The notes: a model not told the origin generated them from the letters alone. A DNA stretch of 64,000 bases from Murinocardiopsis flavida (GCF_003014485.1 NZ_PYGA01000028.1:1-64000); one strand, 5' to 3'; positions 41,481 to 50,499 are shown, numbered from the stretch's first letter. Numbers and translations: made by a program.

Positions 41481-41593
41481 GACGTCGACGGCGATTCACG
41501 TGGGACCGGGCGCCGCTCCGTCCCGCACCGCTCGGCACCCCCGTGGGTGGCGGGGGCTAGGGTGGCGGGCGTCGTCGGATGGGAGTTGCGCGC

Positions 41594-43069
41594 ATGACCG
41601 CACTGAACACCAAGAACCTTGCGTCGTTGGGCCCCGACGTGCCGGTGCCCGGCTACGACCGGTCGGCGCTGACCCCGGGCATCGTGCACTTCGGTGTGGG
41701 CGGGTTCCACCGCGCGCACCAGGCCATGTACCTCGACCGGCTGATGAACGACGGAACGGCGCTGGACTGGGCCATCCGCGGCATCGGCGTGCTGCCCGGC
41801 GACCGCGCGATGAAGGACACGCTGGACGCCCAGGACGGCCTGTACACCCTGGTGCTCAAGCACGCCGACGGACGCCGCGAACCGCGTGTGATCGGCTCCA
41901 TGGTCGACTACCTGTTCGCGCCCGACGACCCCGAGGCCGCCGTCGAGGCCGTTGCGGACCCGCGGATCCGGATCGTGTCGCTGACGGTCACCGAGGGCGG
42001 GTACAACGTCCACCACGTCACCGGCGAGTTCCTGGCCGACTCCCCTGACGTCGCCCATGACCTCGCACCGGGCGCGGCGCCCCGCACGGTGTTCGGCATC
42101 GTGACCGAGGCGCTGCGGCGCCGCAGAGCGCGCGGGGACGCCCCGTTCACCGTGATGTCCTGCGACAACATCCAGGGCAACGGGCACCTGGCGCGCACGG
42201 TGTTCACCGCGTTCGCCTCCCTTGTCGACCCCGATCTCGGTGCCTGGGTGGCGGAGCGGGTGGCGTTCCCCAATTCGATGGTCGACCGCATCACCCCGGT
42301 GACCACCGACGCCGACCGCGCCGAGGTCGAGGCGCGCTTCGGGGTGGCCGACCGCTGGCCCGTCGTGTGCGAACCGTTCACCCAGTGGGTGCTGGAGGAC
42401 GCGTTCCCCGCCGGACGCCCGCCCCTGGAGGACGCCGGTGTCCAGGTCGTCGCCGACGTCGAGCCGTACGAGCTGATGAAGCTGCGCCTGCTCAACGCGA
42501 GCCACCAGGGCATCGCCTACTTCGGCCACCTCGCCGGGTACCGGATGGTGCACGACGCCGCCCAGGACCCGCTGTTCGCCCGTTTCCTGCTGGACTACAT
42601 GGAGCGCGAGGCGGCGCCGACGCTCGCCCCCGTTCCGGGCGTGGATCTGGCGGAGTACCGCCGCACGCTCATCGAGCGCTTCGCCAACCCGGAGGTCGGC
42701 GACACCATCGCCCGGCTGTGCGCCGAAAGCTCCGACCGGATTCCCAAATGGCTCGTGCCGGTCATCCGCGCCCAGTCGGCCGCGGGCGGGGAGCTGCACC
42801 GGTCGGCGGCGATCGTGGCGAGCTGGGCTCGCTACGCCGAGGGCACCGACGAGCAGGGCGAGTCGATCGATGTCGTGGACCGGCTCGCCGCCGAACTCAC
42901 GGCGACCGCCCGCACCCAGCGGGCTGACCCCTTGGCGTTCGTCGCGGCCCGCGACCTCTTCGGCGACCTGGTCGAGGACCCCCGGTTCACCGCCGCGTAC
43001 ACGTCCGCGCTGGCGTCCCTGCACGCGCACGGTGCCCGCGCGACCCTCGAAGGGCTGGTCGGCGGCTGA
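41594..43069 (+). CDS. Mannitol dehydrogenase family protein
   Basis: 491 aa, polyol-specific long-chain dehydrogenase. N-terminal Rossmann motif VHFGVGGFHRAHQAMYLD, EGGYNVHHVTGEF, and SCDNIQGNGHLAR. The catalytic Lys with its Asn/His pattern is KLRLLNASHQGIAYFG near residue 297. Probably oxidises D-mannitol to fructose with NAD; other polyols such as arabinitol or fructuronate are possible in this family. ATG 41594 with GGGAG 8 bases upstream. No transporter or regulator is adjacent. Confidence 0.85.
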   Translation: MTALNTKNLASLGPDVPVPGYDRSALTPGIVHFGVGGFHRAHQAMYLDRLMNDGTALDWAIRGIGVLPGDRAMKDTLDAQDGLYTLVLKHADGRREPRVIGSMVDYLFAPDDPEAAVEAVADPRIRIVSLTVTEGGYNVHHVTGEFLADSPDVAHDLAPGAAPRTVFGIVTEALRRRRARGDAPFTVMSCDNIQGNGHLARTVFTAFASLVDPDLGAWVAERVAFPNSMVDRITPVTTDADRAEVEARFGVADRWPVVCEPFTQWVLEDAFPAGRPPLEDAGVQVVADVEPYELMKLRLLNASHQGIAYFGHLAGYRMVHDAAQDPLFARFLLDYMEREAAPTLAPVPGVDLAEYRRTLIERFANPEVGDTIARLCAESSDRIPKWLVPVIRAQSAAGGELHRSAAIVASWARYAEGTDEQGESIDVVDRLAAELTATARTQRADPLAFVAARDLFGDLVEDPRFTAAYTSALASLHAHGARATLEGLVGG

Positions 43070-43211
43070 CCGGCGGCCCCTGACAGGCGCGCGACCCCAC
43101 CCAACGGCCACCCCGCCACCGGTCGGCCGATGGGGGCTTTCCTACCCTTGGCTGGTCGGGCCGGGTCCTGGTTGCGCCCGGTTCCCGTGCCCACTGGAGG
43201 AAAGGCCCGCC

Positions 43212-45506
43212 TTGACCACCCACCTCACCCACTGGGGCGCGCTGGAGGCCGTCAGCGACGGGCGGCGGCTGACGTCGGTGCGGCCCTGGCGCGGCGACCC
43301 CGACCCGAACCCGCTGATCGACAACGTCGCCTCGGCGCAGCACCACCCCACGCGCGTCGACCGGCCGCACATCCGCCAAGGGTGGCTCGACAACGGGCCG
43401 GGCCCTGCCGCGCGCGGCGGCGAACCGTTCGTGCCGGTGTCGTGGGAGACCGCGTTCTCGCTGCTGGCGGCGGAGCTCGGCCGGGTCTACCGCGACCACG
43501 GCCCGCAGGCGGTGTACGGCGGCTCCTACGGCTGGTCCAGCGCCGGACGCTTCCACCACGCGCAGAGCCAGGTGCACCGCTTCCTCAACGCCCTCGGCGG
43601 CTACACCCGTTCGGTGAACAGCTACAGCTACGGCGCCTCTCAGGTGCTGCTGCCGCACGTGGTCGGCCCCGCCGAGCAGCTGATGGCGGCCTCGACCTCG
43701 GGCCGGGTGATCGCCGAGCACACCGAGCTGTTCGTGGCGTTCGGCGGCCTGTCTCCGAAGAACTCCGCGGTGGGCCCCGGCGGTGTGGGACGGCACGAGC
43801 AGGCGTCGTGGAGCGCCGCTGCGCGCACGCGCGGGTGCCGGTTCGTGTCGGTCAGCCCGCTGCGCGACGACACCGCCGCCGACCTGGACGCCGAGTGGAT
43901 CGCCGCGCGGCCCGGCTCGGACACCGCCCTCATGCTGGCGCTGGCGCACGTCCTCGACGACGAGGGCCTGGCCGACCACGCGTTCCTGCACCGCTGCACC
44001 GTGGGCTACGACCGCTTCGCCCGGTATCTGCGCGGCACGGACGACGGCCGGCCCAAGACACCGGAGTGGGCCGCCCCGCTGACGGAGGTGCCGGCGGAGC
44101 GGATCCGCGGCCTCGCCCGCGACATGGCCCGCTCCCGCACCATGATCGGGTTGAGCTGGTCGTTGCAGCGCACCCGGTTCGGCGAGCAGCCGCTGTGGAT
44201 GGGCGTCGTCCTCGCGGCGATGCTCGGCCAGATCGGGTTGCCCGGCGGCGGATTCGGCCACGGCTACGGGTCGACCGCCGACGTCGGCAAGCCGCTGCGG
44301 GTCGCCTCGGCGCCGTCGCTCCCGCAGGGCGACAACGCGGTCGACTCCGCCATCCCGGTGGCGCGGATCGCCGACATGCTGCTGTCGCCCGGCGAGGACT
44401 ACGACTACAACGGCGAGCGCCGCGCCTACCCCGACATCCGGCTGGTGTACTGGGCCGGCGGGAACCCGTTCCACCACCACCAGGACCTCGCCCGGCTGCG
44501 CGAAGCGTTCGCGCGCCCCGATTCCGTCGTGGTCAACGAGTCCTTCTGGACCGCGACCGCCCGCCACGCCGACATCGTGCTGCCCGCCACAATGTCGATC
44601 GAGCGCGACGACTTCGGCGCCGGCCGCAACGACCCCACCCTGTTCGCGATGCCTGCGCTCACCCGCCCCTTCGCGCAGGCCCGCGACGACTACGCGATCT
44701 TCGCCGAGCTGGCGCGCCGCCTCGGCGCCGAGACCCGCTACACCGAGGGCCGCGGCACCATGGGCTGGCTGCGGCACCTCTACGACGACTGGCACGGGCG
44801 GCTCGCCGCCAAGGGCCACCGGCTCCCGGCGTTCGCGGAGTTCTGGGACGCCGGGTCCGCGCGGATCCCGGTTCCGGACCCCGACCAGGTGCTGCTGCGC
44901 GACTTCCGCGCCGACCCCGAACGCTTCCCGTTGAGCACCCCCAGCGGGCGCATCGAGATCTTCTCCGCGACGATCGACGGGTTCGGCTACGCCGACTGCC
45001 CGGGCCACCCGGTGTGGCGCGAACCCGAGGAATGGCTCGGCGGCGAGCGGGCGCGCACCTACCCGTTGCAGCTCATCGCCAACCAGCCGCGCGCGCGGCT
45101 GCACAGCCAGCTCGACGTCGGCGCGCACAGCCGCGGCAGCAAGGTCGCCGGGCGCGAACCGGTGCGGCTGCACCCCGACGACGCCGCGGCGCGCGGGCTG
45201 CGCGACGGCGACACCGCGCGCCTGTTCAACGACCGCGGCGCCTGCCTCACCGGAGTCACCGTCAGCGACGCCGTGCGCCCCGGTGTCGCGCAGCTCTCCA
45301 CCGGCGCCTGGTACGACCCCGACCCCGCCGACCCGGGCTTCTGCCGGCACGGCAACCCCAACGTCCTCACCGCCGACGTCCCCACGTCCGCACTGGCGCA
45401 GGGCTGCACCGGCCAGCACGCGCTCGTGCAGGTCGAGCGCTACGACGGCGCCGCTCCCCCACTCGCGACACTGCACGCGCCGCCCACGGTCGCCGCCGCG
45501 GAGTAG
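43212..45506 (+). CDS. Molybdopterin oxidoreductase (BisC/TorA/DorA-like, Ser ligand)
   Basis: 764 aa. Lacks an N-terminal 4Fe-4S motif and shows features of the biotin-sulfoxide/TMAO/DMSO reductase group: VYGGSYGWSSAGRFHHAQSQ with the likely Mo-ligating Ser, SYSYGASQVLLPHVVG, YWAGGNPFHHHQDL, LPATMSIERDDFGAGRN, and C-terminal LIANQPRARLHSQLD with HPDDAAARGLRDGD. No Tat twin-arginine signal is seen, so it is probably cytoplasmic like BisC. TTG start at 43212 after AGGAAAGG. Physiological role inferred: reduction of S- or N-oxides (for example biotin or methionine sulfoxide). Confidence 0.85.
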   Translation: MTTHLTHWGALEAVSDGRRLTSVRPWRGDPDPNPLIDNVASAQHHPTRVDRPHIRQGWLDNGPGPAARGGEPFVPVSWETAFSLLAAELGRVYRDHGPQAVYGGSYGWSSAGRFHHAQSQVHRFLNALGGYTRSVNSYSYGASQVLLPHVVGPAEQLMAASTSGRVIAEHTELFVAFGGLSPKNSAVGPGGVGRHEQASWSAAARTRGCRFVSVSPLRDDTAADLDAEWIAARPGSDTALMLALAHVLDDEGLADHAFLHRCTVGYDRFARYLRGTDDGRPKTPEWAAPLTEVPAERIRGLARDMARSRTMIGLSWSLQRTRFGEQPLWMGVVLAAMLGQIGLPGGGFGHGYGSTADVGKPLRVASAPSLPQGDNAVDSAIPVARIADMLLSPGEDYDYNGERRAYPDIRLVYWAGGNPFHHHQDLARLREAFARPDSVVVNESFWTATARHADIVLPATMSIERDDFGAGRNDPTLFAMPALTRPFAQARDDYAIFAELARRLGAETRYTEGRGTMGWLRHLYDDWHGRLAAKGHRLPAFAEFWDAGSARIPVPDPDQVLLRDFRADPERFPLSTPSGRIEIFSATIDGFGYADCPGHPVWREPEEWLGGERARTYPLQLIANQPRARLHSQLDVGAHSRGSKVAGREPVRLHPDDAAARGLRDGDTARLFNDRGACLTGVTVSDAVRPGVAQLSTGAWYDPDPADPGFCRHGNPNVLTADVPTSALAQGCTGQHALVQVERYDGAAPPLATLHAPPTVAAAE

Positions 45507-45549
45507 TCCACCGCCGGGTCGGGCGGGCGGCTGCCGTTCGCCCGGAACC

Positions 45550-45571
45550 GGCAGAGGGGCGGCCCCCTGCC
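45550..45571. terminator. Bidirectional terminator hairpin
   Basis: GGCAGAGGGG-CGG-CCCCCTGCC forms a stem of about 9 bp with one irregularity between two convergent genes (stop codons at 45506 and 45581). It is flanked by a direct repeat of CCCGGAACCGG. Confidence 0.6.
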
Positions 45572-45580
45572 CGGAACCGG

Positions 45581-46795
45581 TCAGGGTTCGGTCGTCCGAG
45601 GGCCGGTCCGGCGGGTGCGGGCGAGCAGGGCCGAGGGGCGCCGGCGTCCGTTCAGCCACCGTCCCAGCCACGTCGGCCGCACCAGCAGGTCGTAGCTGAT
45701 GAGGAGGACCGCCGTGGTGGCCGCCCCCGCCACCGCCAGTTTGCCCACGATCGGCCAGTGCAGGTCGCGCAGGCCGAGTTCGACCAGTAGCAGCAGCGGC
45801 AGGTGCATCAGGTACATCCAGTACGACGCGTCGGCCAGGTAGCGCACTGCCGGGCGTTCGCGGTGCAGCGTGCGCGTGCACAGGCCGAGCAGGCCGAACG
45901 TCCACGTCCACCCGGCGGCGGCGGTCACGGCCGCCTCGGCGGGGCCGGACAGGACCTCGGGGTCGAGCAAGCCGAGCGCGGAGAGCCCGGCGGCGGCCGC
46001 CAGGTGGACCGGCCAGCCGCGGCTCAGCCGCGTCAGCGCGTCGGGCCGGGCGTGCAGGAACCACCCGGCCGCGTACGCGCCGAGGTAGGCCGTCAGGGCT
46101 GCGGCCTCCGGCAGGACGGTGACGGGCTCCTGGATGCCGTGAAAATCGTCCGGCCCCTGGAGCAGCAGGCCGGCGAGGTAGGGCAGGGCCGCCACGAGCA
46201 CACCGGCGGGCGAGGCGAGCAGGGACCCGATGCGGTCGGCGATCCGCCCGCTCCGATCGGGACCGAGGATCCGCAGCGCGGCGAACCGGACCAACGCGGT
46301 GATCAGCACGCACTGGAGCAGCACCACCAGGAACCACATGTGGGCCGGTGCGAACACCTGGAGCGGGTCGGTGACCTCGGTCTCGTCCGCCGGGGTCGCA
46401 CCGTCCAGGGTCCCTGCGACGGCGGCAATGACGCCGAGCGGGAGCACCGCCACCGGCCAGAAGGCGAGCACCGGCAGGCCGATGCGCAGCGCCCGGTCCC
46501 GCACGTAGCGGCCGGAGCCGCGGCGCTGCACCACCATGCGGCCGAAGTAGCCGGCGAGCAGCATGAACAGCGTCATCCGGAACAGGTGGATCACGGAGAC
46601 GGCGGCCGTCGCCGAATCGGCGCTGTACCGGTCGGTGACCAGCCAGTAATCGTCCGGCAGGAACGGCATCAGGCCGTGCAGCACGATGCCGAGCAGCAGC
46701 GCGCCGCCGCGGAGTGCGTCCAGTCCGTGCTGCCGGTCGGCCGGGGCCGCCCGTTCCGGTGGTGGTCGGTGGGGGTCCGTCTGCACGTCGGTCAT
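45581..46795 (-). CDS. Membrane acyltransferase family protein (Acyltransferase_3/OpgC-like)
   Basis: 404 aa with about ten transmembrane helices. The N-terminal signature GLDALRGGALLLGIVLHGLMPF contains the conserved Arg/His of acyltransferase-3 proteins; AHMWFLVVLLQCVL and YLADASYWMYLMHLPLLLLVEL are family hallmarks. Such proteins O-acylate glycans, lipids or antibiotics at the membrane. The ATG at 46795 is preferred over an upstream Pro-rich extension. It is divergent from a TetR gene with two operators between them, and probably repressed by it. Confidence 0.8.
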   Translation of the reverse strand: MTDVQTDPHRPPPERAAPADRQHGLDALRGGALLLGIVLHGLMPFLPDDYWLVTDRYSADSATAAVSVIHLFRMTLFMLLAGYFGRMVVQRRGSGRYVRDRALRIGLPVLAFWPVAVLPLGVIAAVAGTLDGATPADETEVTDPLQVFAPAHMWFLVVLLQCVLITALVRFAALRILGPDRSGRIADRIGSLLASPAGVLVAALPYLAGLLLQGPDDFHGIQEPVTVLPEAAALTAYLGAYAAGWFLHARPDALTRLSRGWPVHLAAAAGLSALGLLDPEVLSGPAEAAVTAAAGWTWTFGLLGLCTRTLHRERPAVRYLADASYWMYLMHLPLLLLVELGLRDLHWPIVGKLAVAGAATTAVLLISYDLLVRPTWLGRWLNGRRRPSALLARTRRTGPRTTEP

Positions 46796-46918
46796 TGCGG
46801 TGGGCCTTTCGGGCGGGTGGCCCGGCGCGCGCGTCGGTGCGGGCCGGGCAGGGGACACGGGACGGGGCCGCCGCGTTTCGCGCGGGCGGTGCGGCCCGAC
46901 TGCGAGCCTAGCAAAAAC

Positions 46919-46956
46919 TTCGACCGCTCAGTCGAATTTTCGACTTACCAGTCGAA
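46919..46956. promoter_or_regulatory. Two tandem TetR operators
   Basis: TTCGAC-CGCTCA-GTCGAA (46919-46936) and TTCGAC-TTACCA-GTCGAA (46939-46956) are perfect 6-bp-arm inverted repeats spaced two helical turns (20 bp) apart. They sit 16 bases before the TetR ATG in an AT-rich patch, between it and the divergent acyltransferase. Confidence 0.85.
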
Positions 46957-46971
46957 CATTAGACTCCGACC

Positions 46972-47562
46972 ATGCCATCGGACGCACTCACCCGCACCCG
47001 CAGGGCCCGCCGCGACGACCTGGTCGCGGCCGCCATCCGCCTCATCCACCGCGACGGCGTCCACGCCGCGTCGGTGGAGCGCATCGCGGCCGAGGCCGGG
47101 ACCAGCAAGGGAACGGCCCTCTACCACTTCGCCAACAAGGAAGAGCTCTACGGCAGCGTGGTCGACACCCTGTTCGAGGCGGGGCGCGCCTACATGGGCG
47201 AACGCCTCCAGGCCGCGACCACCCCCCGCGAGCGGCTGGCAATCTACGTCGAATCCAACCTGCGGTTCGTCCTGGAGAACGGCGAGCACGTCGTCGCGAC
47301 CCAGCGGATCCTGGAGCAGATCGGAGTCGGCGACGCCGACCCGTCGATCCCGCCGCTGCGGGCGATGCTCGAAGACGGCCAGCGGGAGGGGGTGTTCGTC
47401 GCGTTCGACTCCGAGGTCATGGCGATCGCGATCCGCGCGCTGATCGACACGGCGGCCTACCACCTGCCCGGCCGCGCGGGCGGCGACGGCGAGCACTACG
47501 TCGCCGAGGCGGCCGCCCTGGTCCTGCGCGCCGTCGGCGCGGCACCGCCGGATGCGCGATGA
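46972..47562 (+). CDS. TetR-family regulator
   Basis: 196 aa. DNA-binding domain RRDDLVAAAIRLIHRDG, then VERIAAEAGTSKGTALYHFANKEELYGSVV; the C-terminal ligand domain starts LAIYVESNLRFVLENGEHV. It probably binds the two TTCGAC-N6-GTCGAA operators immediately upstream, controlling itself and the membrane acyltransferase. The ligand is unknown. The gene ends in a hairpin terminator at 47576-47621. Confidence 0.9.
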   Translation: MPSDALTRTRRARRDDLVAAAIRLIHRDGVHAASVERIAAEAGTSKGTALYHFANKEELYGSVVDTLFEAGRAYMGERLQAATTPRERLAIYVESNLRFVLENGEHVVATQRILEQIGVGDADPSIPPLRAMLEDGQREGVFVAFDSEVMAIAIRALIDTAAYHLPGRAGGDGEHYVAEAAALVLRAVGAAPPDAR

Positions 47563-47575
47563 CCGGCGCCCCGGC

Positions 47576-47621
47576 CCGGTGCCACCGCGGGAACCGGCCC
47601 CGCGTAGCGCGGCGGCACCGG
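47576..47621 (+). terminator. Terminator hairpin after the TetR gene
   Basis: CCGGTGCC (47576-47583) pairs with GGCACCGG (47614-47621); the interior contains further complementary GCG-rich arms. It lies 14 bases past the TetR stop. No U-tract. Confidence 0.55.
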
Positions 47622-48369
47622 TAGGGGCGCGGTCCGCGCTCCCCCGCCCTCCCGGCCGCCTCCGCCGGACGCGGGTCCGTCGGGTGACCAGCGGCAGGCG
47701 CCTCCAGCAGACGAGCGGGTCAACCGGTCACCGGGCTGTGTCGGTTTCCCCACCTCAGCGGGCCCCTCCCTACTCGTTCCACCACCGGCTCTTTCAACAC
47801 AGCGCAGCCGAGGACTCGCGGGCAGAGCCCCCGAGTTCACTGTAGGTTCCGAATGGAGGTGTCATCCGGTGGACTTCGGCCTGGTGTGTTGTGCGCCAGT
47901 CCGGATGATTCGTCGGCGTTCTGGTCCAGTTGATCTGTCGTTACCTGCACTCGGTCAGCATGATGGCGCCCGGCCATGCCGAACAGGTGCACCCACAGCG
48001 ACCTCCGCGGCTCACTCTGGAATCAGGATCCCCGAGACGGACTGTTCGCGGACAGGAATGGCTGACAACGGCCGACTTCATCGGCAACGGACATGTCCGG
48101 ACCACACCCGCGGTGGATTCAGACCGAGAATGTCGATGAGAATCAGTAGCAGCAGGGACGACGAAGGGCGGAGCCTATGGCCCCGCCCTCGCTGCCGAAC
48201 GAACCCGGCGATCGACCCGCAACCGGCATGCAGCCTGTGATCCCCCGACAGGTCCTCGCCCGCAGAGGCGTCGTTCTTCGTCAGGGAATCGAGAATCCTA
48301 TGGAGAACTTCAGCGCCGCCGCCTCGCCCGCGACAGTCACACAGGCCGAGCTCATCCTCTTCGCTGCGC
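47622..48369. other. Gene-poor stretch of about 750 bases, lower GC
   Basis: No supported gene. Several short frames exist on both strands, but none has a ribosome site, codon bias or recognisable domain. It holds the hairpin AGGGCGG-N11-CCGCCCT at 48165-48189, about 180 bases downstream of the SRPBCC gene on its strand, which may end that transcript. The composition suggests DNA of different origin or a decayed gene. Confidence 0.45.
48165..48189 (-). terminator. Hairpin downstream of the SRPBCC gene
   Basis: Arms AGGGCGG and CCGCCCT, extended inside by GCC-TAT-GGC with one mismatch. It is a stable stem; position relative to the gene at 48370 is the only evidence for a terminator role. Confidence 0.4.
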
Positions 48370-48894
48370 TCAGCCTCGACCAGCGGGCAGGTTTTCCGCC
48401 GCCCAACGCCGTCCCGGCTCCGGGTCGATGCCGAAGCGCTCCGCATAGCGTTCGTGGATGTCCGTCCATGGCTTGTGCGCCTCCTCGTCGGACAAGTACT
48501 CGCCGGCGAGATGCGGTTCGAGCCGCGAAAGGTAGATCTGCCAGCCGGTTGCGGTCTGAGCCGCCGGCAGGTCGTCGATGACGTGCGTAAAGATCAACCG
48601 GCATCCGCCTTCTGTTGAGATCAGCTCGAAGCTTTGCGGCTGGCCGGCGATCGTCCACGCCAGGCGGTGCGGTACATCGACCTCGGTCACTTCGAGGCTT
48701 GCACCGCCGCAGTCGACGGTCTCGCCCGTCGCCGGTGTCCAGTCGGCAGCGGCGGGGAAGAAGCGTTCAAGCTCAGCCGGCACACTGACCGCTTGCCACA
48801 CACGCTCGATCGGATACGCAAGCGAGCGCACGAAACGCAACCCTGGGCGCCCGTCGATTGTTTCCAGGGTTCCGTAAGCCACGGTGTCGGTCAT
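48370..48894 (-). CDS. SRPBCC (AHSA1/START-like) protein
   Basis: 174 aa. AHSA1-type fold: RFVRSLAYPIERVWQAVSVP, FFPAAADW, TEVDVPHRLAWTIAG, CRLIFTHVIDDLPAAQTATGWQIYL. These small lipid-pocket proteins are often encoded next to an ArsR repressor; none is present here. Lower GC than most of the window. ATG 48894. A perfect palindrome lies about 80 bases upstream and probably controls it. Confidence 0.85.
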   Translation of the reverse strand: MTDTVAYGTLETIDGRPGLRFVRSLAYPIERVWQAVSVPAELERFFPAAADWTPATGETVDCGGASLEVTEVDVPHRLAWTIAGQPQSFELISTEGGCRLIFTHVIDDLPAAQTATGWQIYLSRLEPHLAGEYLSDEEAHKPWTDIHERYAERFGIDPEPGRRWAAENLPAGRG

Positions 48895-48975
48895 GGGGCG
48901 TCCTTAAATGTCGGTGTCTGCGACCGGCGATCCGCGATGGTCTGAGCGGTATGGCGTCGGTCGAGCCGACAATAG

Positions 48976-48991
48976 GCAAGTGTTCACTTGC
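48976..48991. promoter_or_regulatory. Operator palindrome GCAAGTG-TT-CACTTGC
   Basis: A perfect 7-bp-arm inverted repeat upstream of the SRPBCC gene, with AT-richer surroundings. It is typical of TetR or ArsR sites; its regulator is not encoded next to it. Confidence 0.6.
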
Positions 48992-49129
48992 ATGTCAAGT
49001 ACGGCATCCTTCGGTTGAGCGCTGCACCTCTCTGCTTGGCGGCTTCCCGTGGTTGCAGGAGTCGCGGACCGGGTCAGCCCGCGGCGCCCCGTTCGGCACG
49101 GTCGGCGCAGTGCCCGCCGCCCCGGGTGC

Positions 49130-50002
49130 TCAGCCGGGGCACCTCGCGTGCAGGAGGGCCTCGGTCGCCTCGGCGAGCCGCCGCGCGTCGCCGGGGTCGA
49201 GCGTCTTCAGGGTGAGCGGGACGGGCCTGCCGCGGTCGATCGCCGTCAGCGGCGCCTCGGGCGGGTGGTCGATGAACCCGTGGACGGGCGCGATCGCGTC
49301 CGCGACGGGGCGGGCGGCCACCCGCGCCGCCACGCGGAGCAGCACCCGGACCGGGGCGGGCAGCGGACTGAGGTCGCCGCTCCTGGTGAAACCCGGGTGG
49401 TAGAGGACGTAGCGGATCGGGTTGTCGGGGCGGGCGGCGAACGCCACACCGAGAAGGTCGTTGGCGCGGCCCGCCTGGAGTTGGGCGGCGACCGTGCTGT
49501 AGCGGCGCTCCAGTTGCAGGTCGTCAAGGTGGACGCGGCCCTGCACGGTGCCGGTGCCGGAGACGTTGACGATCACCGGGTCCGCGCTGCGGCGCAGGAG
49601 CGGGGCGAGGCCGTCGCCGAGCAGGACGCGGCTCAGGTAGTACAGGGCGAAGGTCCGCTCCAGCCCTTCGGCGGTGACGGTGCGCCGGGTCGCGTGCCGG
49701 TTCGCGAACAGGGCGAGCGCGTCGACCACGCGGTGGCGTTCGGCGATCCGCTCGACCGCCGCCCGCGTCGCGGCGACGCCGGACAGGTCGACCTGGATGA
49801 AGTCGATCCGGCCGGCCGCGCCGACCCGCTCGGCCTCGGCGCGGAGCCGCCGCCCCTTGTCGGGGTTGCTGCCGAGGACGACGACGCTGTCCCCGCGCTC
49901 GGCGCGCGCAAGGGCGAGGGCGCGCCCCATGCCGTCGGTGCCGCCGCTCACGACCACGACGCGGCGGCGGCCCGGATTCCGGGGGCTGGGATCGGTGGGC
50001 AC
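49130..50002 (-). CDS. SDR-family protein with degenerate catalytic residues
   Basis: 290 aa. The Rossmann motif VVVVSGGTDGMGRALALA and VVVLGSNPDKGRRL (NADP-type) are intact. The region VNVSGTGTVQG keeps the catalytic Ser, but where retinol-dehydrogenase-like SDRs have YxQSKLAN, this protein reads QLQAGRAN, so Tyr and Lys are replaced by Gln and Gly. It may bind NADP without classical SDR catalysis. GTG 50002 with GAGGAG 8 bases upstream. Divergent from the HxlR gene, with a 27-bp inverted repeat between them. Confidence 0.75.
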   Translation of the reverse strand: MPTDPSPRNPGRRRVVVVSGGTDGMGRALALARAERGDSVVVLGSNPDKGRRLRAEAERVGAAGRIDFIQVDLSGVAATRAAVERIAERHRVVDALALFANRHATRRTVTAEGLERTFALYYLSRVLLGDGLAPLLRRSADPVIVNVSGTGTVQGRVHLDDLQLERRYSTVAAQLQAGRANDLLGVAFAARPDNPIRYVLYHPGFTRSGDLSPLPAPVRVLLRVAARVAARPVADAIAPVHGFIDHPPEAPLTAIDRGRPVPLTLKTLDPGDARRLAEATEALLHARCPG

Positions 50003-50032
50003 AGGAATGCTCCTCTTCGGTGGGTGCCGGAC

Positions 50033-50059
50033 GTGCGCACTACGATCATCAGTACGCAC
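50033..50059. promoter_or_regulatory. HxlR-type operator between the SDR and HxlR genes
   Basis: GTGCGCACT (50033-50041) and AGTACGCAC (50051-50059), 9-bp arms with one mismatch around a 9-base AT-rich centre. It is 26 bases upstream of the HxlR ATG and 30 upstream of the SDR start. HxlR proteins bind long inverted repeats of this kind. Confidence 0.65.
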
Positions 50060-50085
50060 CCGGCCCCGCGGAAGGACGCAGTTCG

Positions 50086-50499
50086 ATGTCCGGTACCCAC
50101 ACGGATGTTCCTTCGGTGGTCAGCGCGCCGCTGCCCAGCCCGGTCCCCGCAGAAGAGTACGAGCAGTGCCCGGTCACCGACATCGTGCGGCGCGTCGGCG
50201 ACAAGTGGTCGGTCCTGGTGATCGTGCTGCTCGGCAGGCGCCCCCACCGGTTCAACGAACTCCACCGCGGCATCGAGGGCATCAGCCAGCGGATGCTGAC
50301 CCGCACCCTGCGCGGTCTGGCGACCGACGGGCTGGTGCGCCGCGAGGTCTTTCCCACCGTCCCGCCGGGCGTCGAGTACAGCCTCACCCCGCTCGGACAC
50401 TCCCTGCTGGGGCCGCTCTCGGCTCTCGCCGACTGGGTCGTGGCGCACCGGGACGACGTCGCCGCGGCGCGGCGGGCCGCCGCCGCGGCGGACACCTGA
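50086..50499 (+). CDS. HxlR-family transcriptional regulator
   Basis: 137 aa. The winged helix carries the hallmark Cys and Trp: CPVTDIVRRVGDKWSVLVIVL, then RFNELHRGIEGISQRMLTRTL (recognition helix) and TPLGHSLLGPL. Many HxlR proteins sense quinones, electrophiles or peroxide through the N-terminal Cys. ATG 50086 follows GGAAGGA. It probably controls the divergent SDR gene and itself. Confidence 0.9.
   Translation: MSGTHTDVPSVVSAPLPSPVPAEEYEQCPVTDIVRRVGDKWSVLVIVLLGRRPHRFNELHRGIEGISQRMLTRTLRGLATDGLVRREVFPTVPPGVEYSLTPLGHSLLGPLSALADWVVAHRDDVAAARRAAAAADT

Noticed and set aside
42987-46337. 1116-aa minus-strand open frame
   Set aside because: Antisense to the BisC-like gene; its left part is out of frame with the acyltransferase, and no motif is present.
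47869-48240. 123-aa plus-strand frame and a 122-aa minus-strand frame at 48078-48446
   Set aside because: No ribosome site or third-position bias; the minus frame overlaps the SRPBCC gene in another frame.
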